Shown in pieces: positions 1-8,546 of a stretch of 50,978 bases of DNA. This DNA comes from Aquabacterium sp. (lineage in GTDB: Bacteria; Pseudomonadota; Gammaproteobacteria; Burkholderiales; Burkholderiaceae_C), in NCBI RefSeq assembly GCF_014378415.1, contig NZ_JACMNS010000026.1, positions 1 through 50,978 of the forward strand. The letters run 5' to 3'. Under the pieces are notes generated by a model, which worked only from the letters and a program-made list of their open reading frames with translations, searched no databases and was not told the origin of the DNA. How positions within the stretch are numbered: position 1 is the stretch's first letter; the number at the start of each line of letters is the position of its first letter. Made by a program: the position numbers and the translations under genes.

Positions 1-753
1 AAGTTGGTGATGGTGGGCAACGGCATGGCCGGGGTTCGCACACTGGAAGAGCTGCCGAAAGTGGTCCCCGATCTGTACGAGATCACGGTGTTCGGCGCAG
101 AACCACATCCCCACTACAACCGCATTTTGTTGTCGCCCGTGCTGGCGCTGCGCGACAACAAGCTGATGTTCGGCGAATCCAGCATTGGCGACACCGGCCA
201 CCAGGGCAACAGCAAGGCCTCTGCCATGCTGGACACCGACGAGGGCTGCGGCGGCACTGACCAAAGCCATCAGGATCTGCGCGCAGCCATCGTCGAGCAA
301 AAGCTGCTGACCATCAACGGCGTGTACCAAGCCCTGGCCTGGCGCACGCCCAATGGCTGTGCTACCTGTCGCCCGGCCGTCAACTACTGCCTGATCAGCC
401 GTTGGCCCAAGCAGGCCCAAGCCGACCCGCAAAGCCGGTTCATCAACGAGCGCAGCCACGCCTACAGCAAGGCGCTGCGCACGGTCAAGATCGCCGTGTC
501 AGGCTGCCCGCGCCATTGCGCCGAATCGGGCATCGAAGACGTGGGGATCATCGGGGTCGATTCGGGTGGGGAAATTCATTGGATCCACCGCGTGGGCCTG
601 AACTACGTCAAGAAAAAGATCCTGGATGACCACGAAGGGCGCCAGGCGCTTTGGGCCAGGTTGCAGTTCTCATTGGAAGGCGAGCCCGACCCCTGGTTCG
701 ACTTCAAGGAGGCCAAGGTTGATACCCGCCAGTTCGAGCCGCTGGTCATTTAA
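1..753 (+). pseudogene. nirB: nirB remnant: NADH-dependent nitrite reductase large subunit with several in-frame internal deletions
   Basis: The reading frame is open from the window edge (K-L-V-M-V-G-N-G-M-A-G), so the start lies upstream. Intact NirB has about 800 or more residues and reduces nitrite to ammonium with NADH, FAD, Fe-S and siroheme. Here only about 250 codons remain, but they are collinear pieces of NirB: the N-terminal FAD motif VMVGNGMAGVRTLEEL to NRILLSPVLA; a central piece (KLMFGESSIGDTGHQG); the BFD-like region (GCATCRPAVNYC, PQSRFINERSHA); YSKALRTVK; one half of the siroheme/4Fe-4S motif (SGCPRHCAESGIEDVGIIGVDSG); and the C-terminus (DTRQFEPL). Most of the FAD/NAD domains and the other cysteine pair of the siroheme cluster are missing, so it cannot work as a nitrite reductase. 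The junctions keep frame, which is unusual for ordinary decay; a mis-assembly is possible. Identification as NirB-derived is secure, the cause is not. Confidence 0.85.
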
Positions 754-811
754 GTTTGAGTTTGATCGCAGATTTTGTTGTTGTTAACGTTGTTATCAGA
801 AAGTTCGAAGT

Positions 812-1630
812 ATGTTGTGGCAGTCCCCGGTGTCTCGTCGTGTCTGGATGAAGAGTGGCCTGAAAGGCGGCTTGGCATTGGCCGTGTTGGCCAATGTGCC
901 CGCACGGGCCGAGATCAACACCCTGAATGAGGCCATCAACAAGGCCGGTCGCCAGCGCATGTTGTCTCAGCGCATGGCCAAGGCCTGGTTGGCGATGGGG
1001 CAAGGGATCGATGCCGAGCATGCCGAGAGAATCATGCTGGAGTCGATGTCTTTGTTCGACCGGCAGTTTGTGGAACTCAAGGCCTATGCACCTTCGCCCG
1101 AGATACGACGCACCTACCTTGCCATGGAGCCTTTGTGGAGCGACTACAAAAGTGCCTTGATCGGCAGCACGCCCGAACGCGGCTTGGCGCTCAATTTATT
1201 GACGCTGGATGCCCAAGTCTTGAAGCTGGCCCACCAAGGCACCGAACAGCTGGAGCAGTACTCGGGCCGCGCTGTGGGAAAATTGGTCAACCTGGCGGGG
1301 CGGCAACGCATGTTGTCTCAACGCACGGCCAAGTTTTACCTGAGCCAGAACTGGGGCGCCCCTGTGCCCAATGCCCTGAGGGAACTGAACAAGGCACGCA
1401 CCGAATTCGTCACCGCATTGCAAACCCTGATGAACGCACCGCAAGCCACCGAAGCCATCCTGCAGCAGTTGGGCTTGGCCGAACAGCAATGGGTGTTCTT
1501 CGACCAGGCCTTGTCGCGCTTGGGCGAAGGCAGTGGTGGCGCACGCCGCGCTCGCGATGTGTTTTCAACCAGTGAGCAGATTTTGCAGATCATGGACAAG
1601 GTCACCGGGCTCTACAGCCGCCTGGCCTGA
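812..1630 (+). CDS. periplasmic protein with two PilJ-type (type IV pili MCP N-terminal) domains, possible nitrate/nitrite sensor
   Basis: 272 residues. The N-terminus has a basic then hydrophobic segment ending A-R-A before E-I, a likely signal peptide (about residues 1-34); an inner ATG at 848 would give a shorter leader. The mature part holds two copies of the motif A-G-R-Q-R-M-L-S-Q-R-x-A-K, near residues 45-60 and 165-180, each followed by helices. This is the PilJ/NarX-like P-box helix pair, a fold that binds nitrate or nitrite in NarX-type sensors. No membrane anchor, HAMP or signalling output is seen after it. The gene sits between the nirB and nirD remnants, an arrangement I associate with nitrate operons of this group, so a role in sensing or binding nitrate is inferred. 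Unlike its flanking genes it looks intact. Confidence 0.75.
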   Translation: MLWQSPVSRRVWMKSGLKGGLALAVLANVPARAEINTLNEAINKAGRQRMLSQRMAKAWLAMGQGIDAEHAERIMLESMSLFDRQFVELKAYAPSPEIRRTYLAMEPLWSDYKSALIGSTPERGLALNLLTLDAQVLKLAHQGTEQLEQYSGRAVGKLVNLAGRQRMLSQRTAKFYLSQNWGAPVPNALRELNKARTEFVTALQTLMNAPQATEAILQQLGLAEQQWVFFDQALSRLGEGSGGARRARDVFSTSEQILQIMDKVTGLYSRLA

Positions 1631-1703
1631 TCCCCTAAAAAAAGCCGCCCTTGCACGCAAGAGGTGGCCTCCCGCTGAGAATTTTTTTGAGAGCTGAACG
1701 ACC

Positions 1704-1937
1704 ATGAGCCAATGGAAACCCATTTGCAGCGTTGACGACATCCCCGTGCTGGGCGCACGCCGGGTAACGCGTGCCCAAGTCACCGACTGGACCGTTGGCC
1801 TGGAAGGCGGTTGCGCCCAGGCGCCCGATGAAGGCTGCACGCCCCGGTTCAACGTCAAGGTCGATGCCGGTCAGATCTACCTGGACCTGGACGAGCTGAG
1901 CACGCTGGCCCTGGACAATTCCAAGGCGCTTGCATGA
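1704..1937 (+). pseudogene. nirD: nirD remnant: nitrite reductase small (Rieske-type) subunit lacking its centre
   Basis: 77 residues against about 105-115 for NirD. The N-terminus (SQWKPICSVDDIPVLGARRV) and the C-terminal part (GCAQAPDEGCTPRFNVKV, YLDLDEL) are typical NirD. The segment between, which carries the C-x-H and C-x2-H Rieske-fold motifs of the family, is missing: the chain jumps from R-V-T-R-A-Q to V-T-D-W-T-V. The deletion is about 30-35 codons and keeps frame, as in the nirB remnant upstream. Even though many NirD proteins no longer bind a cluster, losing the core of the fold should make this product inactive. Its stop overlaps the nasA start (ATGA at 1934-1937), so translation of this ORF may still serve nasA by coupling, which could explain why the frame is kept. 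Confidence 0.8.
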
Positions 1938-4771
1938 TCCCTATCAGCGCCACCCAGACGCGCGCCACCTGCCCCTACTGCGGAACGGGCTGTGGCGTCT
2001 TGATCGAATCGGTCAAAGGCAAGATCACCAATGTGCAGGGCGACCCCGATCATCCGGCCAACTTCGGGCGGCTGTGCACCAAGGGCAGCACCCTGCACCT
2101 GACCGCCGCCACGTCAGTGCAGCAGCAAACGCGCTTGCTGAAACCGATGCGCCGCAACGCCCGTGGCACCGCGCCCACCGCCGTGGCCTGGGATGATGCG
2201 ATGAACGACGCGGCCGACCGCTTCGCGGCCATCATCCGCGAACATGGCCCGGAGGCCGTCGGCTTCTACGGCTCAGGCCAGTTGCTCACCGAAGACTATT
2301 ACGTCATGAACAAGCTGGTCAAAGGCTTGATCGGGACCAACAACGTCGACACCAACTCACGCCTGTGCATGAGCAGCGCGGTGGCCGGCTACAAGGCCAC
2401 TTTGGGCTCAGACGCGCCCCCATCCTGCTACGACGATTTCCAGCACGCGCAGACGATCTTCATCGTGGGCGCCAACACGGCCTACGCTCACCCAATCCTG
2501 TTCCGACGCATTGAAGATGCCAAGCGCGCCAACCCCGCGATGCGGATGATCGTGGCCGACCCGCGCAAGACCGAGACGGCCGAGATGGCCGACCTGTTCC
2601 TGCCCATCCTGCCCGGCACCGACGTGGCCTTGTTCCACGGCATGCTGCACATCATGCTGAACGAAGGCCTGGTGGACATGGGCTATGTGGCGCGCCACAC
2701 CCAGGGCTTTGAAGCGCTGCAAGCCATCGTGCGCGACTTCACGCCCGAAGCCGTGGCCAGCGCCTGTGGCATCAGCCAGGACGACTTGCTCAAAGCCGCA
2801 CGCTGGTTTGGCGATTCCACCGCCACCTTGTCGCTGTACTGCCAGGGCTTGAACCAAAGCAGCAGCGGCACCGACAAGAACGCCGCCCTCATCAACCTGC
2901 ACCTGGCCACCGGCCAGATCGGCAAGGCGGGTGCCGGGCCGTTCTCACTGACGGGCCAGCCCAATGCCATGGGCGGCCGCGAAGTCGGCGGCATGGCCAA
3001 CCTGCTCAGCGCCCACCGTGATCTGGGCAATGCGGACCACCGCGCCGAAGTGGCCCATCTTTGGGGCGTGGGTGACGTGCCATCCAAACCCGGCAAAACC
3101 GCGGTCGAGATGTTTGAAGCCGCGGCCAGGGGCGAGATCAAGGCCTTGTGGATCGCCTGCACCAACCCCGCCCAATCGATGCCCGACCAGGCCACGGTGC
3201 GCAAAGCTTTGGAGAAAGCCGAGTTCGTGGTCGTGCAGGAGGCTTTTGCCACCACGGCCACCTGCGCCTATGCCGACCTGCTTTTGCCCGCCACCACCTG
3301 GGGCGAAAAAGACGGCACGGTCACCAACAGCGAACGCCGCATCAGCCGCATCCGTGCGGCCATTCCAGCGGCTGGCGAATCTCGTCACGACTGGGCCATC
3401 TTCGCGGACTTCGGGCGTCGCCTGGAAGAGCGGCTGCCCGAACTCACTGGGGGCTATCGCCGCGATGTGACCACCCTCTTCCCCTACGACACGCCCGAAT
3501 CGATCTGGAACGAGCACCGCGAATCAACGCGCGGACGAGACCTGGACATCACCGGCTTGAGTTACCAGATCCTGGAGACCACCGGCCCGCAACAATGGCC
3601 CATGCCCGATGGACAGACCACCGGCAAGGCGCGCCTGTACGAAGACGGCCTGTACCCCACGCCCAGTGGACGGGCCAGCTTCTCGGCCATCCGCTACGAG
3701 CCCGTCGCCGAAGCCCGCGACGCGCGCTTCCAATACTCGCTGAACACCGGCCGCCTGCGCGACCAGTGGCACGGCATGAGCCGCACCGGCACGCTGGGGC
3801 GCCTGTTCGGCCACGTCAGCGAACCGCTCATCGACATGAACCCGCAGGACATGACACGCCTGAGCCTGACCGATGGCGACCTGGTGCAAGTGACCTCTCG
3901 CCGAGGCACCGTCATCATCCCTGCGCAAGGCAGCGAAGCCATTGCCCCCATGCAAGCCTTCATCGCCATGCACTGGGGCGAGGAATACCTCAGTGGCATC
4001 GATGCCGAAGGCCGCCCCATGACGGGCGTCAACGCGCTGACCGTGTCCACCTTCTGCCCCAAGTCCAAGCAGCCCGAGCTCAAGCACGCGGCGGTCAAGA
4101 TCAGCAAGGCCCAGTACCCCTGGCGCTTGTTGGCCGTGGCCTGGATGCCGCAAGACCAGGCCCTGGCAGTGCGAGAAGCGCTCAAACCTTTGATGTCGGC
4201 ATTCGCCTTCACCAGCTGCGTGCCTTTTGGCCGCGAAGGGCCAGCAGACGGCGGCCCAGGCAAGGTGGGCGTGCTGTTCCGCGCTGCCGCGCTAGAGCCG
4301 GCCAGCGATGCCTTGGTGGAACGCATCGAGTTGCTGCTGAACATCGGGGGCGACGACGTGCTGCGTTACCAGGACCGCCAACGCGGTCAACGCCGCGCCA
4401 TGCGCATGGCACGCACGGATGGTGGCCTGAAGCTGGACGCCTTTGTGCTGGCCGGTGACATCAGCGCCGAGGCCTGGATACGCCCCCTGCTGCAAGATGA
4501 GTTGGCGGCCGATGCCTATGGCCGTGCCTTGCTGTCACCGGGCAGCACACCCCCGGTCGCCGTGCAAAGCAAGGGCCGCCAGGTCTGCACCTGCTTCAAC
4601 GTGACCGAACCCGCCATCGTGGAGGCCCTGGGCAGTTGCCCGGGCAACACGGATGAACGCCTGGCCAGTCTGCAAGGGCAGCTCAAATGCGGCACCAACT
4701 GCGGCTCCTGCATCCCCGAGCTGCGCAAGCTGATCAAGCTGCATCCCCTGCCAGTGACCACAACATCATGA
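1934..4771 (+). CDS. nasA: assimilatory nitrate reductase catalytic subunit (molybdopterin oxidoreductase)
   Basis: 945 residues, full length for NasA. It reduces nitrate to nitrite in the cytoplasm using bis-MGD molybdenum and Fe-S clusters. The N-terminal 4Fe-4S motif C-P-Y-C-G-T-G-C-G with a fourth cysteine in R-L-C-T-K-G is present (about residues 14-55). The molybdopterin oxidoreductase domain follows (GSGQLLTEDYYVMNKL, NTNSRLCMSSAV), then the dinucleotide-binding domain (LNTGRLRDQWHGMSRTG, about residue 600). The C-terminus has the BFD-like 2Fe-2S motif C-T-C-F-N-V ... C-G-T-N-C-G-S-C, typical of NasA rather than periplasmic NapA. The ATG overlaps the nirD-remnant stop and its own stop overlaps the next start, so it is in a tight operon. 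With nirB and nirD broken, the nitrite made here needs another reductase elsewhere or is exported. Confidence 0.93.
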   Translation: MIPISATQTRATCPYCGTGCGVLIESVKGKITNVQGDPDHPANFGRLCTKGSTLHLTAATSVQQQTRLLKPMRRNARGTAPTAVAWDDAMNDAADRFAAIIREHGPEAVGFYGSGQLLTEDYYVMNKLVKGLIGTNNVDTNSRLCMSSAVAGYKATLGSDAPPSCYDDFQHAQTIFIVGANTAYAHPILFRRIEDAKRANPAMRMIVADPRKTETAEMADLFLPILPGTDVALFHGMLHIMLNEGLVDMGYVARHTQGFEALQAIVRDFTPEAVASACGISQDDLLKAARWFGDSTATLSLYCQGLNQSSSGTDKNAALINLHLATGQIGKAGAGPFSLTGQPNAMGGREVGGMANLLSAHRDLGNADHRAEVAHLWGVGDVPSKPGKTAVEMFEAAARGEIKALWIACTNPAQSMPDQATVRKALEKAEFVVVQEAFATTATCAYADLLLPATTWGEKDGTVTNSERRISRIRAAIPAAGESRHDWAIFADFGRRLEERLPELTGGYRRDVTTLFPYDTPESIWNEHRESTRGRDLDITGLSYQILETTGPQQWPMPDGQTTGKARLYEDGLYPTPSGRASFSAIRYEPVAEARDARFQYSLNTGRLRDQWHGMSRTGTLGRLFGHVSEPLIDMNPQDMTRLSLTDGDLVQVTSRRGTVIIPAQGSEAIAPMQAFIAMHWGEEYLSGIDAEGRPMTGVNALTVSTFCPKSKQPELKHAAVKISKAQYPWRLLAVAWMPQDQALAVREALKPLMSAFAFTSCVPFGREGPADGGPGKVGVLFRAAALEPASDALVERIELLLNIGGDDVLRYQDRQRGQRRAMRMARTDGGLKLDAFVLAGDISAEAWIRPLLQDELAADAYGRALLSPGSTPPVAVQSKGRQVCTCFNVTEPAIVEALGSCPGNTDERLASLQGQLKCGTNCGSCIPELRKLIKLHPLPVTTTS

Positions 4772-5703
4772 GCATCAGCGCATACATCAAAGTCATCGGT
4801 CGGGGCAAAGACGGCGCCCGCCCCTTGACGGCCGAGCAGGCTCATGACTTGATGAGTCAAGTGCTGGCTGACCAGGTGACGGACCTGGAGGTGGGCGCCT
4901 TTTGCCTGGCCATGCGCATCAAAGGCGAAGAAGTCAACGAGCTTGACGGCTTTGTGCGCGCCACGCTGGCCCATTGCCTGCCCATCCCCTCAGCGCCGTC
5001 CGGCGTGGTGGTGCTGCCTTCCTACAACGGCGCCCGAAAACTGCCCAACCTGACCCCCCTGCTGGCCTTGCAACTGGCACAGCATGGGGTGGCGGTGCTG
5101 GTGCATGGCCCCCGGCACGACCCCACGCGCGTGACCACCGCCCAGGTGTTTGACGCGCTTGGCCTGCCCACCGCCACCAGCGCGCAAGACGTGCAAGATG
5201 CCTGGCAGGCTGGCCGCCCGGCCTTCATGGACATTGCCACGCTTTGCCCGCCATTGGCCAAGTTACTGGATGTGCGCTGGACCATCGGCCTGCGCAATCC
5301 CGGCCACACCGTGGCCAAACTGTTGGACCCCATCCTGGCGACCGAGGGATCGCGCACCATGCGCGTGGTCAACCACACCCACCCCGAATACGCCATTTCC
5401 CTGAATGCCTACCTCAAGCACGCACAAGCCAACGCTCTGCTGATGCGTGGCACCGAAGGCGAACCCGTGGCCGACCCACGCCGCCAGCCTCGATTTGAGG
5501 TCTTCATCAACGGCTTGCGAGACGAAGGCTTGTCGCGCGCGCCGGTTGATGGCGTGCTGACCGAATTACCGGAGCTGCCGAACGGCTTTGATGCCGACAC
5601 CACCGCCCGCTACATCGAGTCCCTGATGTCGGGCCAACAACCCTTGCCGGCGGCCATCGCCGCCCAGGTCAGCTGCCTGCGCCAGGCCTTGATACAAGCC
5701 TGA
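4768..5703 (+). CDS. ybiB: YbiB-like (TrpD2) protein of the anthranilate phosphoribosyltransferase fold
   Basis: 311 residues from ATG 4768, which overlaps the nasA stop (ATGA). The helical N-terminal domain (LTAEQAHDLMSQVLADQVTD) and the glycosyltransferase-3 fold (YNGARKLPNLTPLLALQLAQ, THPEYAISLNAYLKHA) fit the YbiB/TrpD2 group. E. coli YbiB of this group binds nucleic acid and has no known phosphoribosyltransferase activity. The G-x-G-G loop of true TrpD is replaced by N-G-A-R-K-L, which supports TrpD2 rather than tryptophan synthesis. YbiB-like genes recur beside nasA in this group of bacteria (from memory); the reason is not known. A start further upstream inside nasA is possible but not needed. 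Confidence 0.75.
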   Translation: MSISAYIKVIGRGKDGARPLTAEQAHDLMSQVLADQVTDLEVGAFCLAMRIKGEEVNELDGFVRATLAHCLPIPSAPSGVVVLPSYNGARKLPNLTPLLALQLAQHGVAVLVHGPRHDPTRVTTAQVFDALGLPTATSAQDVQDAWQAGRPAFMDIATLCPPLAKLLDVRWTIGLRNPGHTVAKLLDPILATEGSRTMRVVNHTHPEYAISLNAYLKHAQANALLMRGTEGEPVADPRRQPRFEVFINGLRDEGLSRAPVDGVLTELPELPNGFDADTTARYIESLMSGQQPLPAAIAAQVSCLRQALIQA

Positions 5704-5707
5704 GCGT

Positions 5708-5726
5708 GCCCCCCAAGGCAGGGGGC
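5708..5726 (+). terminator. possible hairpin after the nitrate operon
   Basis: GCCCCC at 5708-5713 can pair with GGGGGC at 5721-5726 over a short loop, just after the ybiB stop. There is no run of T after it, so termination is uncertain. The rest of the 171-base gap to 5874 shows no gene or riboswitch that I recognise. Confidence 0.3.
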
Positions 5727-5874
5727 CAAAAGCAATCTTATGTATACCGGACAGCCGAAGGGGTGCTGCCGTCATCAATAATGCTCACTCCTTGAGTTTG
5801 CGCGTTAAATCCCTCATGGGCGCCGTGCGCAAACTCGATTCAATCAAAAGCTTCCCAAGTTGTAGCCGCCCCGG

Positions 5875-7926
5875 ATGACGCCCGACACCCCAAAATCCTG
5901 GTATCTGAGGCTCATCGCCACCGCCGCACTCCTGGTGGTCTACCCGTCATTGACCGTGGCGCACGCGCAAATCAAAGGCGAAGCCGACGCATTGGCCAAC
6001 TTGTCTCTGGAAGAGTTGATGCGGGTCGAAGTCGTCTCTGCCAGCCGCCGCACCCAGACCTTGGCGGATGTGCCCGACGCCGTGCACGTCATCACCCGCG
6101 ACGACATCCTGCGCTCAGGCGTGCGCTCCCTGCCGGAAGCCTTGCGCATGGCCCCAGGTGTGGACGTGGCGCAAATGTCGCCATCCGGCTGGGCGGTGGG
6201 CGTTCGGGGTGAAGCCGGTCGCTTCTCCAACAAGTTGCAGGTGCTGATCGATGGCCGCAGCGTGTTCTCCCCCCTGTACAGCGGCGTCCTCTGGGAGGCC
6301 GAGCGCGTACCCTTGGAAGACATCGAACGCATCGAGGTCATCCGCGGCCCGGCTGGCGCCATCTGGGGCACCAATGCCGTCAATGGCGTGATCAACATCA
6401 TCACCCGGGATGCCCAGCACACCCAGGGCAGCCTGGCCGTGGCCAGCGTGGGCAGCGATGGATCCGACCGATTACTGCTGCGCCATGGCACCGCCCTGGG
6501 CCAGGATGCCTGGCTGAAGCTCTACGGACAGGCCGATCGCCAGGCCGATTCCGTTGACTCATCGGGTGTCCGCGACAACAACCGGGCGCATGCCGAGACC
6601 ATCGGGCTGCGCTTTGACCAGGCCCAGAAGAACGGGGCACGGCTATCGGTTCAAGGCCAGGTGCTGCACTCCACCAAAAATGGCAAACTGCCCCTGCCCG
6701 ACTTCACGACGCTGGCCATGGTGGTACCCACGGTCCAGAGCACTGACAAGGCCACCCTCACCACCTCACTTGACACCCCGCTGAGCGCCGCTTCCGAGCT
6801 GCATGTTCAGGCCACCTTGCAAAGCCAACGCAACGAGCAACGTGGCTATGCCATCCACCGGTCGGAATCAGCCGATGTGGATGTTCAACATCGGTGGCAC
6901 CCTCAGGATTCACGCCATGACGTGCTCTGGGGCATGGGCGTGACCTGGTACCAGGACAAGATCGACAGTGTTCCACTGATCACGGTCGATCCCGCTGCGC
7001 AGACCTTGGTCCATGGCCGGGTGTTCGCCCAAGATGAATACGCGCTGGTGCCCGACCAGCTCCTGTTGACCTACGGCGCCCGCGTCGACCACGACCCCTA
7101 CTCCGGCGCGCAAGCATCCCCCAATGCACGGCTGCTCTGGAAAATGAACCAGCGTTCGTCCAGCTGGATCGCGGCATCGCGTGCTGTGCGTGCGCCAGCG
7201 CGTGGCGAGGCAGACGGTGGCATCAACTTCAACATCGAACCTTCAGACGGGGGCACCCCCTTCACGGCCCGCCTCGGGTTCAACCCAGGTGCCCGCATCG
7301 TCGAGAAAGTAAGCGCACTGGAGGCCGGCTGGCGCAGCCAGGTGCGCCAGAACCTGTCGGTGGACGTGGCCGCCTTTGTTCAACGCTACGACCCATTGCT
7401 GGGGGTATCGCCCAATATTTATAACGACCTGCTGACCAACCCCAACATCGTCAGCGACACCACGGTCAATGGCCGCCGGGTCGTCACCGCTGCACTCACT
7501 TCCGGCACACGGGCCACCACGCGCGGCATCGAGTTGGCCGCCGACTGGCGCATCGCCAAGTATTGGCGCCAGCAGCTGGCCTACAGCTACATGGAGACGC
7601 GTTTCTCGACACCCGCGATCATCACCACCCTGGGCGGCACCCCGCGCTCCCTCATCTCCTTGCGCGAATCGTTTGACTTGAGCAGCCGCTGGATGCTGGA
7701 CGTCTGGCTGCGCTACACCTCGGCGCGCAAGGATCCCATGGTGCCCTTCCTGGACGCGCCATCCCGCACGGCGCTGGACATCAACTTGCGCTGGGCGATG
7801 AGCCCCGAAGTGACCTTGTCAATGGGCGGGCACAACCTGGGCCGCCAGTACACGCAAGAGATCAACCCTCGCATTTCCTCGTCGGTTGAGCGCGCCGCCT
7901 ACGCCAAAGTAGAGGCCGCATTCTGA
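5875..7926 (+). CDS. TonB-dependent outer-membrane receptor
   Basis: 683 residues. A hydrophobic stretch after K-S-W-Y-L-R, ending V-A-H-A-Q at about residue 32, is a signal peptide. A plug domain follows (VEVVSASRRTQTLADVPDAV, RSLPEALRMAPGVDV, LVDG-type LIDGRSVFSPLYSGV, IERIEVIRGPAGAIWGTNAV, GVINIITR; about residues 45-185). The rest is a beta barrel ending in a C-terminal phenylalanine, as expected for outer-membrane insertion. The ligand cannot be told from sequence. It is 2 bases ahead of the YfiR-like gene and then the hybrid kinase, so the three probably form one operon in which this receptor may deliver or sense a ligand for the signalling pair. The short plug lacking a long N-terminal signalling extension argues against a FecA-type transducer. 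Confidence 0.9.
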   Translation: MTPDTPKSWYLRLIATAALLVVYPSLTVAHAQIKGEADALANLSLEELMRVEVVSASRRTQTLADVPDAVHVITRDDILRSGVRSLPEALRMAPGVDVAQMSPSGWAVGVRGEAGRFSNKLQVLIDGRSVFSPLYSGVLWEAERVPLEDIERIEVIRGPAGAIWGTNAVNGVINIITRDAQHTQGSLAVASVGSDGSDRLLLRHGTALGQDAWLKLYGQADRQADSVDSSGVRDNNRAHAETIGLRFDQAQKNGARLSVQGQVLHSTKNGKLPLPDFTTLAMVVPTVQSTDKATLTTSLDTPLSAASELHVQATLQSQRNEQRGYAIHRSESADVDVQHRWHPQDSRHDVLWGMGVTWYQDKIDSVPLITVDPAAQTLVHGRVFAQDEYALVPDQLLLTYGARVDHDPYSGAQASPNARLLWKMNQRSSSWIAASRAVRAPARGEADGGINFNIEPSDGGTPFTARLGFNPGARIVEKVSALEAGWRSQVRQNLSVDVAAFVQRYDPLLGVSPNIYNDLLTNPNIVSDTTVNGRRVVTAALTSGTRATTRGIELAADWRIAKYWRQQLAYSYMETRFSTPAIITTLGGTPRSLISLRESFDLSSRWMLDVWLRYTSARKDPMVPFLDAPSRTALDINLRWAMSPEVTLSMGGHNLGRQYTQEINPRISSSVERAAYAKVEAAF

Positions 7927-7928
7927 CC

Positions 7929-8546
7929 ATGCAGCGCCAGGCCACGACCACCACGCAAGCACTGCTGAAAGCAGCGCTTGGCCGTTGGCGTGAATCGCTG
8001 CTGGTCCTGGCTTGCCTGGGCAGCGCCACCTACCCTGACGCCAGCCACGCCGCCGAATCGGAAGCCAGCGAAGCCGCGATCCAGGCCGCCTACCTGTTCA
8101 ACTTTGCCAGGTTCACCGAATGGCCCGCCAGCGCCTTCGTGGCCAAAACCGCGCCGCTCAACGCCTGTTTGCTGGGCCGCCGAGAAGCCTTGGCCAATGC
8201 CATGATCAGCCTCAACGACCGGCCAGTACAAGGCCACCCATTGCGCTTTTTCCAGCCTGAACGAACCGAAGAACTCAAACTGTGCCACCTGGTCTTCATC
8301 GCCGAGGCCGATGGCCGGCGCCGCACCCAATACCTGCAAATGCTGGCCACGCAACCCACGCTGACCGTGAGTGACATCGAGGGCTTTGCGCAAGAGGGCG
8401 GCATGATCCGGATCATGCGCGTGGGCACGCGGCTGCGGTTTGAAATCAACCGAGCGCAGACGCAAAAGACCGGTTTGAAACTGGCCGCTGACTTGCTCAA
8501 TCTGGCCACGACCATCGTGGAACCCGACAGCGGGGCCAGCCGATGA
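7929..8546 (+). CDS. YfiR-family (DUF4154) periplasmic protein
   Basis: 205 residues. An N-terminal hydrophobic stretch (LLVLACLGSATYPDASHAAE) looks like a signal peptide with a long N-region. The mature start A-A-I-Q-A-A-Y-L-F-N-F-A-R-F-T-E-W-P is the family hallmark. Further conserved parts are N-A-C-L-L-G-R and C-H-L-V-F-I. In Pseudomonas YfiR is a periplasmic repressor of the diguanylate cyclase YfiN; in other bacteria YfiR-like proteins sit beside receptor and kinase genes, as here. It overlaps the kinase start by 4 bases (ATGA at 8543-8546). I infer that it controls the CHASE8 sensor domain of the kinase, by analogy with YfiR acting on the periplasmic domain of YfiN. Confidence 0.85.
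   Translation: MQRQATTTTQALLKAALGRWRESLLVLACLGSATYPDASHAAESEASEAAIQAAYLFNFARFTEWPASAFVAKTAPLNACLLGRREALANAMISLNDRPVQGHPLRFFQPERTEELKLCHLVFIAEADGRRRTQYLQMLATQPTLTVSDIEGFAQEGGMIRIMRVGTRLRFEINRAQTQKTGLKLAADLLNLATTIVEPDSGASR

Noticed and set aside
1643-1700. Terminator between the PilJ-domain gene and the nirD remnant
   Set aside because: The stem is imperfect and the T run is more than 10 bases away; not strong enough to list.
3148-4458. A 436-codon open frame on the + strand inside nasA
   Set aside because: It is an Arg/His/Pro-rich shadow of the nasA frame with no recognisable motif; nasA is clearly the coding frame.
5704-5874. Possible riboswitch ahead of the TonB-dependent receptor
   Set aside because: I looked for cobalamin-box or other riboswitch motifs and found none; only a short hairpin is present.
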